Below are positions 15,599-23,972 of a stretch of 64,000 bases of DNA, piece by piece (position 1 is the first letter of the stretch; each line of letters starts with the position of its first letter). The translations under genes were made by a program, and so were the position numbers. The DNA comes from Sporichthya polymorpha DSM 43042. GTDB lineage: Bacteria; Actinomycetota; Actinomycetes; Sporichthyales; Sporichthyaceae. The notes under the pieces are model-generated. The model was not told the DNA's origin, made no database searches, and saw nothing but the letters and a program-made list of their open reading frames with translations. The DNA is taken from contig NZ_KB913029.1 of assembly GCF_000384115.1 (NCBI RefSeq), positions 3,075,057 to 3,139,056 on the forward strand. Direction: 5' to 3'.

Positions 15599-16931
15599 GG
15601 CGCTTCCTCGGCCGGTAGACGCGGATCTCGCCCGTGGTGTCCGGGCTGAAGGCCCGGCCGCCGGCCCCGGTGTCGTCGTCGTCGGGCTCCTCGGCCGCCT
15701 CGGCGTTGCGCCAGTCCTCGGGCAGCAGGTGGTCGAGCACGTCGTCGACGCTGATGACGCCGACCAGGCGCCGCTGCGCGTCGACGACCGGGGCCGCCAC
15801 GGCGTTGTAGGTCGCGAGGTAGCTGGCGACGTCGGAGAGCATCGTCTCCGGGCGCAGCGTCTTGAGCTCCTTGTCGAGCACCGAGGAGACGAGGTCACCG
15901 GGCGGGGTGCGCAGCAGCCGCTGGAAGTGGACCGCGCCGAGGAACTTGCCGGTCGGGGTCTCGAGCGGCGCGCGGCAGACGTAGACCAGCGCGGCCATCG
16001 CCGGGGTCAGTTCCGGGTTGCGGATCGCCGCGAGGGCCTCGGCGACGGTGGCGGTCGGCGGCAGGATCACGGCCTCGGTCGTCATCAGGCCGCCGGCGCT
16101 GTGGTCGGCGTAGCTGAGCAGCTGCCGGACCGGGGCGGCCTCCTCCGGTGCCATCAGGTCGAGCAGCTTCTCGGCCTCGTGGGTGGGCAGGTCGCCGAGC
16201 AGGTCCGCGGCGTCGTCGGGCTGCATCGCCTCGAGGACGTCGACCGCGCGCTGCTCGTCGAGGAGGCCGACGATCTCGACCTGGTCCTCCTCCGGGAGTT
16301 CTTCGAGGACGTCGGCGAGCTTGTCCACGTCGAGCGCGGAGGCGACCTGGGCCCGGCGCTCGGGCTTGAGGTCGTGCAGGACATTTGCCAGGTCGGCCGG
16401 GCGCAGGTTCTCGAACGCGGCGAGCATGTTCGTCGCGGCCTGGGTCGACTGCCCGGCCGTCAGGCCCTCGACGCCGTCCCACGCGACGGTGAGCGTCTCG
16501 CCGCGGCGGCGCAGCTTCCCGCCGCCCTTGCGGACGTGCACCTTCGACAGGACCCAGTCGAGGTTGCGCGTCATCTCCATGCCGATGTCGATGACGGTGA
16601 CCTCGTCGTCGGTCCCGAGCAGCCGAACCTTGCGGTCCAGCAGTTCGGCGATCACCAGCGTCTCGTCGTTGCGCTGCTCGAAGCGGCGCAGGTTGACCAC
16701 GCCGGTCGTGATGACCTGGCCGCGGTCCATCGAGGTGACCCGGCCCATCGGGACGAAGATCGGGCGGCGCATGCCCACCTCGACGACGAGGCCCACCACG
16801 CGTGTGACCTCGCCGGCGGGCCGCAGCGCCGCGACGGCGTCGCGGACGCGACCCACCTGGTCGCCGCGCGGGTCGAAGACGGCCAGCCCGGCGAGCCGGG
16901 AGACGAAGACCCGTGTGGCGGCACCGGACAT
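15588..16931 (-). CDS. Cytosolic MgtE-N/CBS-domain protein with PRC-barrel
   Basis: A 447-residue protein with three recognisable parts. A PRC-barrel-like N-terminus (about 8-110, with FDPRGDQVGRVRD) is followed by an MgtE intracellular N domain of repeated helices (about 165-280: LHDLKPERRAQ, LEELPEEDQVEIV, MQPDDAADLLGDLP). A pair of CBS domains follows (about 285-410, ending RRLVGVISVDDVLDHLL). Unlike MgtE magnesium channels it has no transmembrane domain, so it cannot transport by itself. It may sense Mg2+ or nucleotides and act on a partner such as the overlapping DUF1003 membrane protein. It is the counterpart of Rv1232c. Confidence 0.9.
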   Translation of the reverse strand: MSGAATRVFVSRLAGLAVFDPRGDQVGRVRDAVAALRPAGEVTRVVGLVVEVGMRRPIFVPMGRVTSMDRGQVITTGVVNLRRFEQRNDETLVIAELLDRKVRLLGTDDEVTVIDIGMEMTRNLDWVLSKVHVRKGGGKLRRRGETLTVAWDGVEGLTAGQSTQAATNMLAAFENLRPADLANVLHDLKPERRAQVASALDVDKLADVLEELPEEDQVEIVGLLDEQRAVDVLEAMQPDDAADLLGDLPTHEAEKLLDLMAPEEAAPVRQLLSYADHSAGGLMTTEAVILPPTATVAEALAAIRNPELTPAMAALVYVCRAPLETPTGKFLGAVHFQRLLRTPPGDLVSSVLDKELKTLRPETMLSDVASYLATYNAVAAPVVDAQRRLVGVISVDDVLDHLLPEDWRNAEAAEEPDDDDTGAGGRAFSPDTTGEIRVYRPRKRHGS

Positions 16932-17078
16932 GCGTGCCTCCCCGCGGGTTGGGCGCGCCGCCGCCGCGCATGGACGCAGCGCCTGGACCTGCGCATACGG
17001 AACGTTCGGCTCAGGTTATCGGCCCGCACGCGGGACGCGGCGCAGCGTGGGGCGCGTCCGGGACGAATAATCGGCCGG

Positions 17079-17992
17079 ATGGACTCCCGCCACGCCCGCG
17101 GCGACCTCGTGGTCCTGGGCGTCGCGGTGGCGGCGGTCTCGACCTCCGGCCCGATGATCGCGGCGATCACGGCCCCCGCGCTGGCGATCGCGTTCTGGCG
17201 CAACGCGATGGGGTCGGCCGTGATCGGGGCCGCGGCGGTGGTCCGCCCCGCCGTCCGGGCGCAGTACCGCGCGCTGACGCGGCGTGAGATCCGCCTGATC
17301 ACGGTGTCCGGGCTGCTGCTCGGGGCGCACTTCCTCTGCTGGACGCCGAGCCTGACCTACACGACGGTGGCGTCGGCGACGGCGCTCGTGTGCGCGCAGC
17401 CGGTCTGGGCCGCGCTCGGGTCCCGGCTGCTCGGACGGCCGGTCTCGCGGCAGACCTGGTGCGGCATCGGGCTCGCCCTGGCCGGGGTGCTGCTCCTGAC
17501 CGGCGCCGACCTCGCGGTCTCCGGTCGGGCTGTCTGGGGTGACGTGCTCGCGATCGCCGGCGGGATGCTCGCCGCCGCCTACACGACCGCGGGGGAGGAG
17601 GTCCGGCGCACGGTCTCCACGCCCGTCTACACCTCGCTCTGTTACGGCGTGGCCGCGGTCTCGACGCTGCTCGTCTGCGTGGCGGCGGGTGTCGACCTCG
17701 GCGGGTACGACGGCGAGACCTGGCTGCGGATCGCCGCCCTGACGCTGACGGCGCAGCTGCTCGGCCACACGATGTTCAACCGGGTCGTGGGCCGCGTCGG
17801 CGCGACCGTCGTGTCGACGGCGATCCTGCTCGAAGTCCCGCTGGCCGCGATCCTCGCCGCGGTCTTCCTCGACCAGGCCCCGCCCGGGACCGCCGTCCCG
17901 CCGGGCTGCTGCTGCTCGCGGGCGTCTACGTCGTCGTCCGGGCCGAGGGGCAGGCGCGGGCGGAGCAGCAGCCGAACCTCCCTGTGGACTGA
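17079..17992 (+). pseudogene. EamA/DMT-family transporter with a one-base frameshift near the 3' end
   Basis: From ATG 17079 the frame encodes a drug/metabolite-transporter-type protein with about ten hydrophobic helices and EamA features such as AFWRNAMGSAVIG and VASATALVCAQPVWAAL. At about 17890-17900 the frame turns into implausible Cys/Ser/Arg-rich sequence, while the -1 frame (from 17897) continues naturally as PAGLLLLAGVYVVVRAEG and ends at TGA 17992. A missing C in the CCC run at 17897-17899 explains it. As read, the original frame has no stop and runs in frame into the next gene. It is either a real recent mutation or a homopolymer sequencing error. Confidence 0.8.
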
Positions 17993-18062
17993 GTGCCGAG
18001 GCCCGGCAGTTAGGCTGCGCCGCAGTCGCCCCCGGTCCAGATTTCGAGAAGGTGCAGCGTCC

Positions 18063-19028
18063 ATGGCTGAAACTGCGAACCTCCGCCCGCGCCGGTCCTG
18101 CCTGGCGGTCCCGGGCAGCAGCCCGAAGATGCTCGGCAAGGCGCAGGGCCTGCCGGCCGACATGGTCTTCCTCGACATCGAGGACTCGGTGGCGCCACTC
18201 GCGAAGCCCGAGGCGCGCAAGAACATCGTCGCCGCGCTGAACGAGGGCGACTGGGGCAACAAGGTCCGCACCGTCCGCGTCAACGACCTGACCACCTCGT
18301 GGACCTACCGCGACGTCATCGAGGTCGTCGAGGGCGCGGGCCAGAACCTCGACTGCATCATGCTGCCGAAGGTCCAGACCGCCGAGCAGATCGTCACGCT
18401 CGACACCCTGCTCACGCAGATCGAGAAGACGATGGGCTTCGAGGTCGGGCGCATCGGCATCGAGGCGCAGATCGAGAACGCGCTCGGCCTGTGCAACGTC
18501 GACGCGATCGCGGCGGCCTCCCCCCGCGTCGAGACGATCATCTTCGGCCCGGCCGACTTCATGGCCTCGATCAACATGAAGTCGCTCGTCGTCGGTGAGC
18601 AGCCGCCCGGCTACGACGTGGGCGACGCGTACCACTACATCCTCATGCGGATCCTCATGGCGGCTCGCGCGCACGACAAGCAGGCCATCGACGGTCCGTA
18701 CCTGCAGATCCACGACGTCGACGGCTACCGCCGCGTCGCCGGCCGCTCGGCCGCCCTCGGCTTCGACGGCAAGTGGGTCCTGCACCCCGGCCAGGTCGAG
18801 GCCGCGAACGAGGTCTTCTCGCCCTCGCAGGAGGACTACGACCACGCCGAGCTGATCCTCGACGCGTACGAGTACTACACCTCCGAGGCCGGCGGTAAGC
18901 GCGGCGCGGTCATGCTCGGCGACGAGATGATCGACGAGGCCTCCCGCAAGATGGCGCTCGTCGTCGCCGGCAAGGGCCGCGCGGCCGGGTTCTCGCGGAC
19001 CTCGAAGTTCGAGCCGCCCGCGGAGTGA
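18063..19028 (+). CDS. HpcH/HpaI (CitE-like) aldolase/lyase, probable malyl-CoA or beta-methylmalyl-CoA lyase
   Basis: A 321-residue TIM-barrel enzyme of the CitE/malyl-CoA lyase group. RSCLAVPGSSPKMLGKA at the start, DIEDSVAPLAK, the metal-binding region IEAQIENALGL and IIFGPADFMASI are characteristic; the glutamate and aspartate there coordinate Mg2+. It would cleave or form malyl-CoA or methylmalyl-CoA from acetyl/propionyl-CoA and glyoxylate. ATG 18063 follows GAGAAGGTG. It is in frame with the disrupted transporter upstream, but a fusion protein is unlikely. A MaoC-type hydratase encoded at 20223 supports an ethylmalonyl-CoA-pathway role. A candidate -10 (TAGGCT) lies near 18012. Confidence 0.87.
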   Translation: MAETANLRPRRSCLAVPGSSPKMLGKAQGLPADMVFLDIEDSVAPLAKPEARKNIVAALNEGDWGNKVRTVRVNDLTTSWTYRDVIEVVEGAGQNLDCIMLPKVQTAEQIVTLDTLLTQIEKTMGFEVGRIGIEAQIENALGLCNVDAIAAASPRVETIIFGPADFMASINMKSLVVGEQPPGYDVGDAYHYILMRILMAARAHDKQAIDGPYLQIHDVDGYRRVAGRSAALGFDGKWVLHPGQVEAANEVFSPSQEDYDHAELILDAYEYYTSEAGGKRGAVMLGDEMIDEASRKMALVVAGKGRAAGFSRTSKFEPPAE

Positions 19029-20116
19029 CGCGCGACGTCGCGATCGAGGCGCACCTGCGCTCCCAGGCCGAGGCCTGCGGGGACATCGGGTCGCCGATGT
19101 ACGAGGCGTTGCTGACCTTCGCCGCGGACGACCTCGCGGCCGGGGGACCGGTCGCGGCGGTGTGCGCGGACTGGGCGGGTGACCCCGGCCCCGCCGTGCT
19201 CGCGCTGCGGTTGCTGGGTACGGTGCACCGCTTCGCGCTCGCGGGCGAGGCGCCGGAGCTGGCGCGGTTCTACCCGAGCGTCGCCGGGGCGGACGTGGTG
19301 CCGTTCGAGCCCGACGCGGCCTGGGCGGCGTTCCGGGACGTCCTGGCGGCCCGACCCGACGACGTCCGCGCCGGCCTGGTCTCGCCGCCGCAGACGAACG
19401 AGGTCGGCCGCTCGGCCCTGCTGATCGGCGGGCTGCTCACGCTGCGTTCGCTGGTCGACCTCCCGGTGCGGCTGGTCGAGATCGGTGCCTCGGCCGGGCT
19501 GAACCTGCGCCCGGACCTGATCCGCATCGACCTCGGCGACGGCCGCGGGATCGGGCCCGTCGACTCACCCGTGACGCTCCGTCAGCCCTGGGAGGGCGAG
19601 CTCCCGCCGCTCGATCGGCCGGTGGAGGTCGTGGAGCGGATCGGCACCGACCTCGACCCCGTCGACGTCACCTCCGGCGACGGCCGGTTGCGTCTGCTCT
19701 CCTACGTCTGGCCCGACCAGGTCGAGCGGTTCGAGCGCCTGCGGGGCGCCTTCGCCCTTGCGGACGCCGTGCCCGTGCCGGTGGGCCGCGAGAGCGCGTC
19801 GGTCACCGTCGCGGGGCTCGACCCCGTCCCCGGCGTCGTCACGGTCGTCTGGCACTCGGTGATGACGCAGTACCTCCCGGCCGACGTGCGCGCCGACCTG
19901 GAGGACGCGTTCTCCGCCCTCGGGTCCCGCGCGACCGCGGACGCTCCCGTGGCCCGGCTCTCCTTCGAGCCGACGCCCCGCACCACCCCGCCGGGGGTGG
20001 AGTTCGCCCTCACCCTCCGCCGCTGGCCCGCCGGCCTCGGCGGCGACGAGGACGCGCCGCTCCACCTCGCCTCCGGCCACCCCCACGGCGACTGGGTCAC
20101 CTGGCACGCCCGTTGA
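19025..20116 (+). CDS. DUF2332 protein
   Basis: A 363-residue soluble protein starting with GTG and overlapping the lyase stop by 4 nt. It matches the DUF2332 family pattern: EAHLRSQAEACGDIGSPMYEALL at the N-terminus (here read in parts), a central PPQTNEVGRSALLIGG, then LVEIGASAGLNLRPDLI, which resembles a Rossmann methyltransferase motif I, and a C-terminal VVWHSVMTQYL. DUF2332 function is not known; the motif suggests a SAM-binding or similar Rossmann protein. Translational coupling to the lyase and the MaoC gene just downstream make a link to the same acyl-CoA pathway possible. Confidence 0.85.
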   Translation: MTRDVAIEAHLRSQAEACGDIGSPMYEALLTFAADDLAAGGPVAAVCADWAGDPGPAVLALRLLGTVHRFALAGEAPELARFYPSVAGADVVPFEPDAAWAAFRDVLAARPDDVRAGLVSPPQTNEVGRSALLIGGLLTLRSLVDLPVRLVEIGASAGLNLRPDLIRIDLGDGRGIGPVDSPVTLRQPWEGELPPLDRPVEVVERIGTDLDPVDVTSGDGRLRLLSYVWPDQVERFERLRGAFALADAVPVPVGRESASVTVAGLDPVPGVVTVVWHSVMTQYLPADVRADLEDAFSALGSRATADAPVARLSFEPTPRTTPPGVEFALTLRRWPAGLGGDEDAPLHLASGHPHGDWVTWHAR

Positions 20117-20222
20117 CCCGTAGCGTCAGCGGGATCGTGCGCTATGGCGACCGCTTTCGCTGACGTTGCGGGCGCTGGGGCAGGATGGCCCGCGACATCG
20201 ACGCAGCAGGAGGACGCGGGAC

Positions 20223-20732
20223 ATGCAGTTCGGGCGGACGTACGAGGAGTTCGAGGTCGGCGCGGTCTACAAGCACTGGCCAGGCAAGACCGTCACGGAG
20301 TACGACGACCACCTGTTCTGTCTGCTGACGATGAACCACCACCCGCTCCACATGGACATCAACTACGCCGAGAACACGACGGACTTCGGCAAGAACGTGG
20401 TGGTCGGGAACTACATCTACTCCCTCCTGCTCGGGATGTCCGTCGAGGACGTCTCCGGCAAGGCGATCGCGAACCTGGAGATCTCGTCCCTGCGGCACGT
20501 CGCGCCGACGTTCCACGGCGACACGATCTACGGCGAGACGACCGTGCTCGGGAAGAACATGACCTCGAAGCCGGACCGCGGGGTCGTCGAGGTCGAGACC
20601 ATCGGCTACAAGCAGGACGGCACGATCGTCTGCATCTTCCGCCGCAAGGTCATGGTGCCGACGCAGGAGTACCTCGACGCGCGCGGTGGGGACCAGCCCG
20701 GGCGGCCGACCCCGATCCCGCGGGAGAAGTGA
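20223..20732 (+). CDS. MaoC-family hot-dog dehydratase, probable mesaconyl-CoA hydratase
   Basis: A 169-residue single hot-dog protein. ATG 20223 is supported by AGGAGG nine bases upstream. Conserved elements include the YDDHLFCLLTMNHHPLHMD segment, with the Asp/His pair used for hydration of enoyl-CoA, GNYIYSLLLGMS, and APTFHGDTIYGETTV. Short MaoC proteins of this type are neighbours of HpcH/CitE and crotonyl-CoA carboxylase genes in Streptomyces, where they are linked to the ethylmalonyl-CoA pathway; the specific mesaconyl-CoA role here is inferred. An 8-bp inverted repeat (20124-20131 with 20158-20165) separates it from DUF2332. Confidence 0.85.
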   Translation: MQFGRTYEEFEVGAVYKHWPGKTVTEYDDHLFCLLTMNHHPLHMDINYAENTTDFGKNVVVGNYIYSLLLGMSVEDVSGKAIANLEISSLRHVAPTFHGDTIYGETTVLGKNMTSKPDRGVVEVETIGYKQDGTIVCIFRRKVMVPTQEYLDARGGDQPGRPTPIPREK

Positions 20733-20833
20733 GCCGTTTCGCCTGACTCGCGCGACAAGCGGTAGCAACGCGGTCACACTGGGAGGGTCCGTCCCGAAGC
20801 GAACGTCCGGAGCTTCCCCTGCGTCCTCGCTGC

Positions 20834-22093
20834 ATGCGCCCGGTTGCGGGGACCGCTGTGCTCTCCGGTGCACTCGCCGCCGTGCTCGCGCTGGCGGCGT
20901 GCAGCTCCGACGACCCGGCGGCGGACGCGACCCGGGCCGGGGCGACGGGCGCCGCGCCGGGTGAGGTGACGGCCGCGCCGTCCGCGCACCCCGCGCTCCG
21001 CTGGGAGAAGCTGCCGGCGTCGCCCCTCACGCCGCGGACGGCGGTTCTCGCCGTCGCCGTCGGCGACCGTCTGCTGGTGGTCGGCGGCGACGACGGGCCG
21101 CCGTGCCCGCCGAACGCCGACTGTGCGGCAACCCCGGCCCCGCTGCGCGACGGAGCCGTGCACGACGCCGCGACCGGCGAGTGGACGAAGCTCCCGGAGG
21201 CCCCGCTCGGCCTGCTGAACCAGTTCCCGGCGACCGTGGCCGGGGACGTGCTCTACGTCCTCACCGACACCGCGCTGGTCTCGTTCGACGCGGCGGCGAG
21301 TGCCTGGGACACCCACCCGCTGCCGGCGACCGACCACCGGGACGTCCGGCTCGCCACGCTCGGCGAACGCGTCGCCGCGGTCGCCGGGGAGCGCGTCGGC
21401 GACCCCGGCGGGGATGACGGCGAGGCGGCCGGCACCGACGAGGCCGGCACCGAGGAGGCCGGGGACGAGGTCTTCGATCCGGCGACCGAGACGTGGTCCC
21501 GCCTGCCGGTCGACCCGCTCGGCCCGGGCTTCGACCGGGTCCTCACCGACACCCCGGCCGGCGCGGTGCTCACCGCGAAGGAGAGCGTGGAGGCCCCGGG
21601 GTCGATCGCCCCGCCGATCGTGCGCGCGGCGCAGCTCGACCCGGAGCTCAAGACCTGGACGCGGCTCCCGGACAGCGAGCTCATCGGCGGCTACCGCTGG
21701 GCGTGGACGGGGGAGCGGATGGTCGACCCGACCCTGGGGGAGGCCGACGGCGGCACCGTGAACAACTGGGGCCGGAGCCTGCCCTACGGCGGCACGTTCG
21801 ACCCGGCGACGAAGGAGTGGGGCCGGTTCGTCGAGGCGCCCGACGCCTACTCCGGTGGCTGGGCGGTCGAGGCGCTCGGTGGGCCGGTGTCGGCGTCCGG
21901 CGGTTGGCTCTACGACGACCGGACCGCGGAGTGGTCCGTCCTCACCGCGCCCGCCGATGCCCCGGGGCTGCCCGGTGCCGCGGTGTGGGTGGGCGACACC
22001 CTCTACGTGGTCGGGGGTCAGTTCACCGACCGTTCGGGCCAGGCCGCCCTCACCGGGGACACCTGGGCGCTCACCGTCGACGGCACTGACTGA
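20834..22093 (+). CDS. Secreted lipoprotein with kelch-type repeats
   Basis: A 419-residue protein with a signal peptide ending in the lipobox LAAC, so the mature Cys (about residue 23) would be lipidated and the protein anchored to the outer face of the membrane. The remainder shows kelch/galactose-oxidase-like propeller blades: DRLLVVGGDDG, AVHDAATGEWTKLPEAPLG, VFDPATETWSRLPVDPLG, TFDPATKEWGRFVEAP and GDTLYVVGGQFTD. No copper-oxidase residues are evident. The function is unknown, probably binding rather than catalysis. It ends 3 nt before the convergent trmB stop. Confidence 0.85.
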   Translation: MRPVAGTAVLSGALAAVLALAACSSDDPAADATRAGATGAAPGEVTAAPSAHPALRWEKLPASPLTPRTAVLAVAVGDRLLVVGGDDGPPCPPNADCAATPAPLRDGAVHDAATGEWTKLPEAPLGLLNQFPATVAGDVLYVLTDTALVSFDAAASAWDTHPLPATDHRDVRLATLGERVAAVAGERVGDPGGDDGEAAGTDEAGTEEAGDEVFDPATETWSRLPVDPLGPGFDRVLTDTPAGAVLTAKESVEAPGSIAPPIVRAAQLDPELKTWTRLPDSELIGGYRWAWTGERMVDPTLGEADGGTVNNWGRSLPYGGTFDPATKEWGRFVEAPDAYSGGWAVEALGGPVSASGGWLYDDRTAEWSVLTAPADAPGLPGAAVWVGDTLYVVGGQFTDRSGQAALTGDTWALTVDGTD

Positions 22094-22096
22094 TCG

Positions 22097-22765
22097 TCAG
22101 TTCCGTTTGCTCCAGGCCATCGAGTGGATCGTCCGCCCCGCGGCGCGGGCACGGCGGCCGTACTTGGTCTCGGGCACGTCAGGGGCCGGGATCTCCCGCA
22201 GGGCGGGGATCTCCGCCGCCGCCTCGCGTACCGAGCCGGCGTAGATGTCGTTGTCGATGACGACGTGCAGCACCCCACCCGGGCGCAGCAGCTCGGTGAT
22301 CCGGGTCAGCACGGCGGGCCGCAGCAGCCGCCGGGCGGCGTGCCGCCGCTTGGGCCACGGGTCGGGGTGGAACGCCTGCACGAGTTCCAGCGACCCCGGT
22401 GTCAGGGCCGGCAGCAGCGTCGTCACGTCGGCCGGGAGGACGCGCACGGTCCCGTCGTCGAGCCCCGCGTCGACGAGGGCGTCCATCGCCCGCAGCTGAC
22501 CGGGGGAGTGGACGTCGACGCCCAGCACGCGGGCATCGGGCCGGGCCTGCGCCAGCGCGAGGAGCGACTCCCCGTACCCGAAGCCGATGTCGAGCACCGC
22601 CGGCGCCCAGGCCGCAGCGGCCGCGGGGCCGGACAGCGCGAGCGCGGCGGCGCGCTCGGCGAGCCGGGCGCGGTGCTCGTCGGACATCCGGCCGCGGTTG
22701 CGCCAGCTGCGCGGCTGGAACGGCCCCGGGGGCGGCGGGCCCGGGGTCGAGACGCTCGGGCTCAC
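22097..22765 (-). CDS. trmB: tRNA (guanine-N7-)-methyltransferase
   Basis: A 222-residue SAM enzyme that makes m7G46 in tRNA. Motif I is VLDIGFGYGESLLALA; the diagnostic FHPDPWPKRRHAARRL, the DIYAGSVREA region and the final segment ETKYGRRARAAGRTIHSMAW are those of TrmB. GTG 22765 is chosen because it overlaps the NUDIX stop by 4 nt and gives the usual N-terminal FQPRSWRNRGRM leader seen in the family; ATG further downstream would lose it. Coupled to the NUDIX gene upstream. Confidence 0.93.
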   Translation of the reverse strand: MSPSVSTPGPPPPGPFQPRSWRNRGRMSDEHRARLAERAAALALSGPAAAAAWAPAVLDIGFGYGESLLALAQARPDARVLGVDVHSPGQLRAMDALVDAGLDDGTVRVLPADVTTLLPALTPGSLELVQAFHPDPWPKRRHAARRLLRPAVLTRITELLRPGGVLHVVIDNDIYAGSVREAAAEIPALREIPAPDVPETKYGRRARAAGRTIHSMAWSKRN

Positions 22766-23166
22766 GCGGGCAGCACTCCCCAGGAGCTCAGGGTGTCGAT
22801 CAGGCCGGGGACGACGTCGAGCTGCAGCAGCTCGGCGCGGGACACCCACCGGACGTCGTCGGCGTCGTCGCCCGCGAGGAGGTCTCCGCCCAGCGGGGCG
22901 CACGCGTAGTCGCGGACGTCGTAGACGACGTCGCCGGCCGGGATCTCGACCGTCCCGACGCGGACGCCGACCGCCACGATCAGGCCGGTCTCCTCCAGCA
23001 CCTCGCGGCGGACGGCCTCGAGGTCGCTCTCCGCGCCCTCGACCCGCCCGCCGGGCAGGGACCAGCGCCCGGCCGCCGGCGGGTTTCCCCGGCGCACCAT
23101 CAGTAGCCGGTGGTCGTCGTCGTGGACGACGGCCCCGACACAGGGCACGCGGACGGTTCGCAGCAC
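22762..23166 (-). CDS. NUDIX hydrolase
   Basis: A 134-residue protein with a perfect Nudix box, G-x5-E-x7-REVLEETGL, around residues 45-67 (GGRVEGAESDLEAVRREV...). The family hydrolyses nucleoside diphosphates linked to another group, using Mg2+ bound by the box glutamates. The preceding strands (CVGAVVHDDDHRLLMVRRG) and WSLPGG are typical of MutT-like enzymes that sanitise or recycle nucleotides; the substrate cannot be told. GTG 23166 avoids overlap with upstream sequence; the frame is open to 23358. Transcribed with trmB. Confidence 0.9.
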   Translation of the reverse strand: MLRTVRVPCVGAVVHDDDHRLLMVRRGNPPAAGRWSLPGGRVEGAESDLEAVRREVLEETGLIVAVGVRVGTVEIPAGDVVYDVRDYACAPLGGDLLAGDDADDVRWVSRAELLQLDVVPGLIDTLSSWGVLPA

Positions 23167-23249
23167 GAGGTCACTGTAGGCGGCGGTGCGGGCGGGTCCC
23201 GGGGGTGCGCGAACGCGGACGGTTGACGACGCAGCGTTGCGGGGAGGAG

Positions 23250-23266
23250 CGTGGAGTAATTCCACG
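23250..23266. promoter_or_regulatory. Palindrome CGTGGA-N5-TCCACG, possible operator
   Basis: A 6-bp perfect dyad with a 5-nt AT-rich centre sits between the divergent NUDIX and DUF6758 genes, 37 nt before the DUF6758 GTG. It has the look of a transcription factor site; no regulator can be assigned. Confidence 0.3.
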
Positions 23267-23302
23267 TCGTGCCCGGCCGGGCGGAACTGGGGGTGCTCAG
23301 CG

Positions 23303-23965
23303 GTGAGCGGCCACCCCTCGTGCGCGCGGTGCGGCCGCCCCGTGCGGGCCCCGGGCATCTGGTCGAACGCGTGGCGGTGCGAGGTTCACGGCGACGTCGA
23401 GCCGCTCGCCCCGGTCGGTCTGCCCACCCGGGAGCGGCTCGAGCGCGAACTGCACGCGGGTCCGTCCCCGGACGTGCCGTTCTGGCTGCCCTGGCCCCTT
23501 CCGACCGGCTGGCTGGCCACCGGGATCACGCACGCCGGCGACGACCGCCACGGCGTGCGCGCGACGGCGGTCGCGTTCACCGGACCCAACCCGGTCGGCG
23601 GTCCGGCCGATCTCGTGATCGTCGCCGAGGAGCCGGGGGTCGGTCTGGGCGCCCGTTGCGCGGGTCTGCCCGGTCGCGACCCCGGCACCGAGATCGCGAC
23701 CCAGGTGCCGCACGCCAAGATCTCCGCCGCCGGCCACCCGACGGCCTTGTGGTGCGTCCGCGGCCCCCACGACCGCGCGGTCTACGTCGGCGAGGCGCTC
23801 GGACGGTGGCTCTGGCTGATCCTGACCCCGGCGTCCGCCGGCGCGCTGGTGGCTGACCACATCACGCTGATCGACCTGCGCGACAGTCCGTGCGACCTCG
23901 ATCTGCCCCTGGGCTCGGCGCTGACGACGTTGCCGAACGGCCCGGACGGACCCGAGTCGGCCTGA
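23303..23965 (+). CDS. DUF6758-family protein with N-terminal zinc ribbon-like motif
   Basis: A 220-residue soluble protein. It begins SGHPSCARCGRPVRAPG and has a second Cys/His pair in WRCEVHGDVEPL, forming a probable Cys2-CysHis zinc ribbon. The rest is conserved in streptomycete homologues: PFWLPWPLPTGWLATGI, AGDDRHGVRATAVA and VIVAEEPGVGLGARCAG, then WLWLILTPASAGALV. I recall this as the DUF6758 family found next to NUDIX or ATPase genes; its function is unknown. GTG 23303 gives the start usual for homologues; the frame is open upstream to 23186. Confidence 0.8.
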   Translation: MSGHPSCARCGRPVRAPGIWSNAWRCEVHGDVEPLAPVGLPTRERLERELHAGPSPDVPFWLPWPLPTGWLATGITHAGDDRHGVRATAVAFTGPNPVGGPADLVIVAEEPGVGLGARCAGLPGRDPGTEIATQVPHAKISAAGHPTALWCVRGPHDRAVYVGEALGRWLWLILTPASAGALVADHITLIDLRDSPCDLDLPLGSALTTLPNGPDGPESA

Positions 23966-23972
23966 CGAACCG

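Noticed and set aside
15597-19028. 1143-codon plus-strand frame
   Set aside because: It joins the antisense of the MgtE-like gene, the frameshifted transporter and the CitE-like lyase. Only the parts from 17079 and 18063 are genuine.
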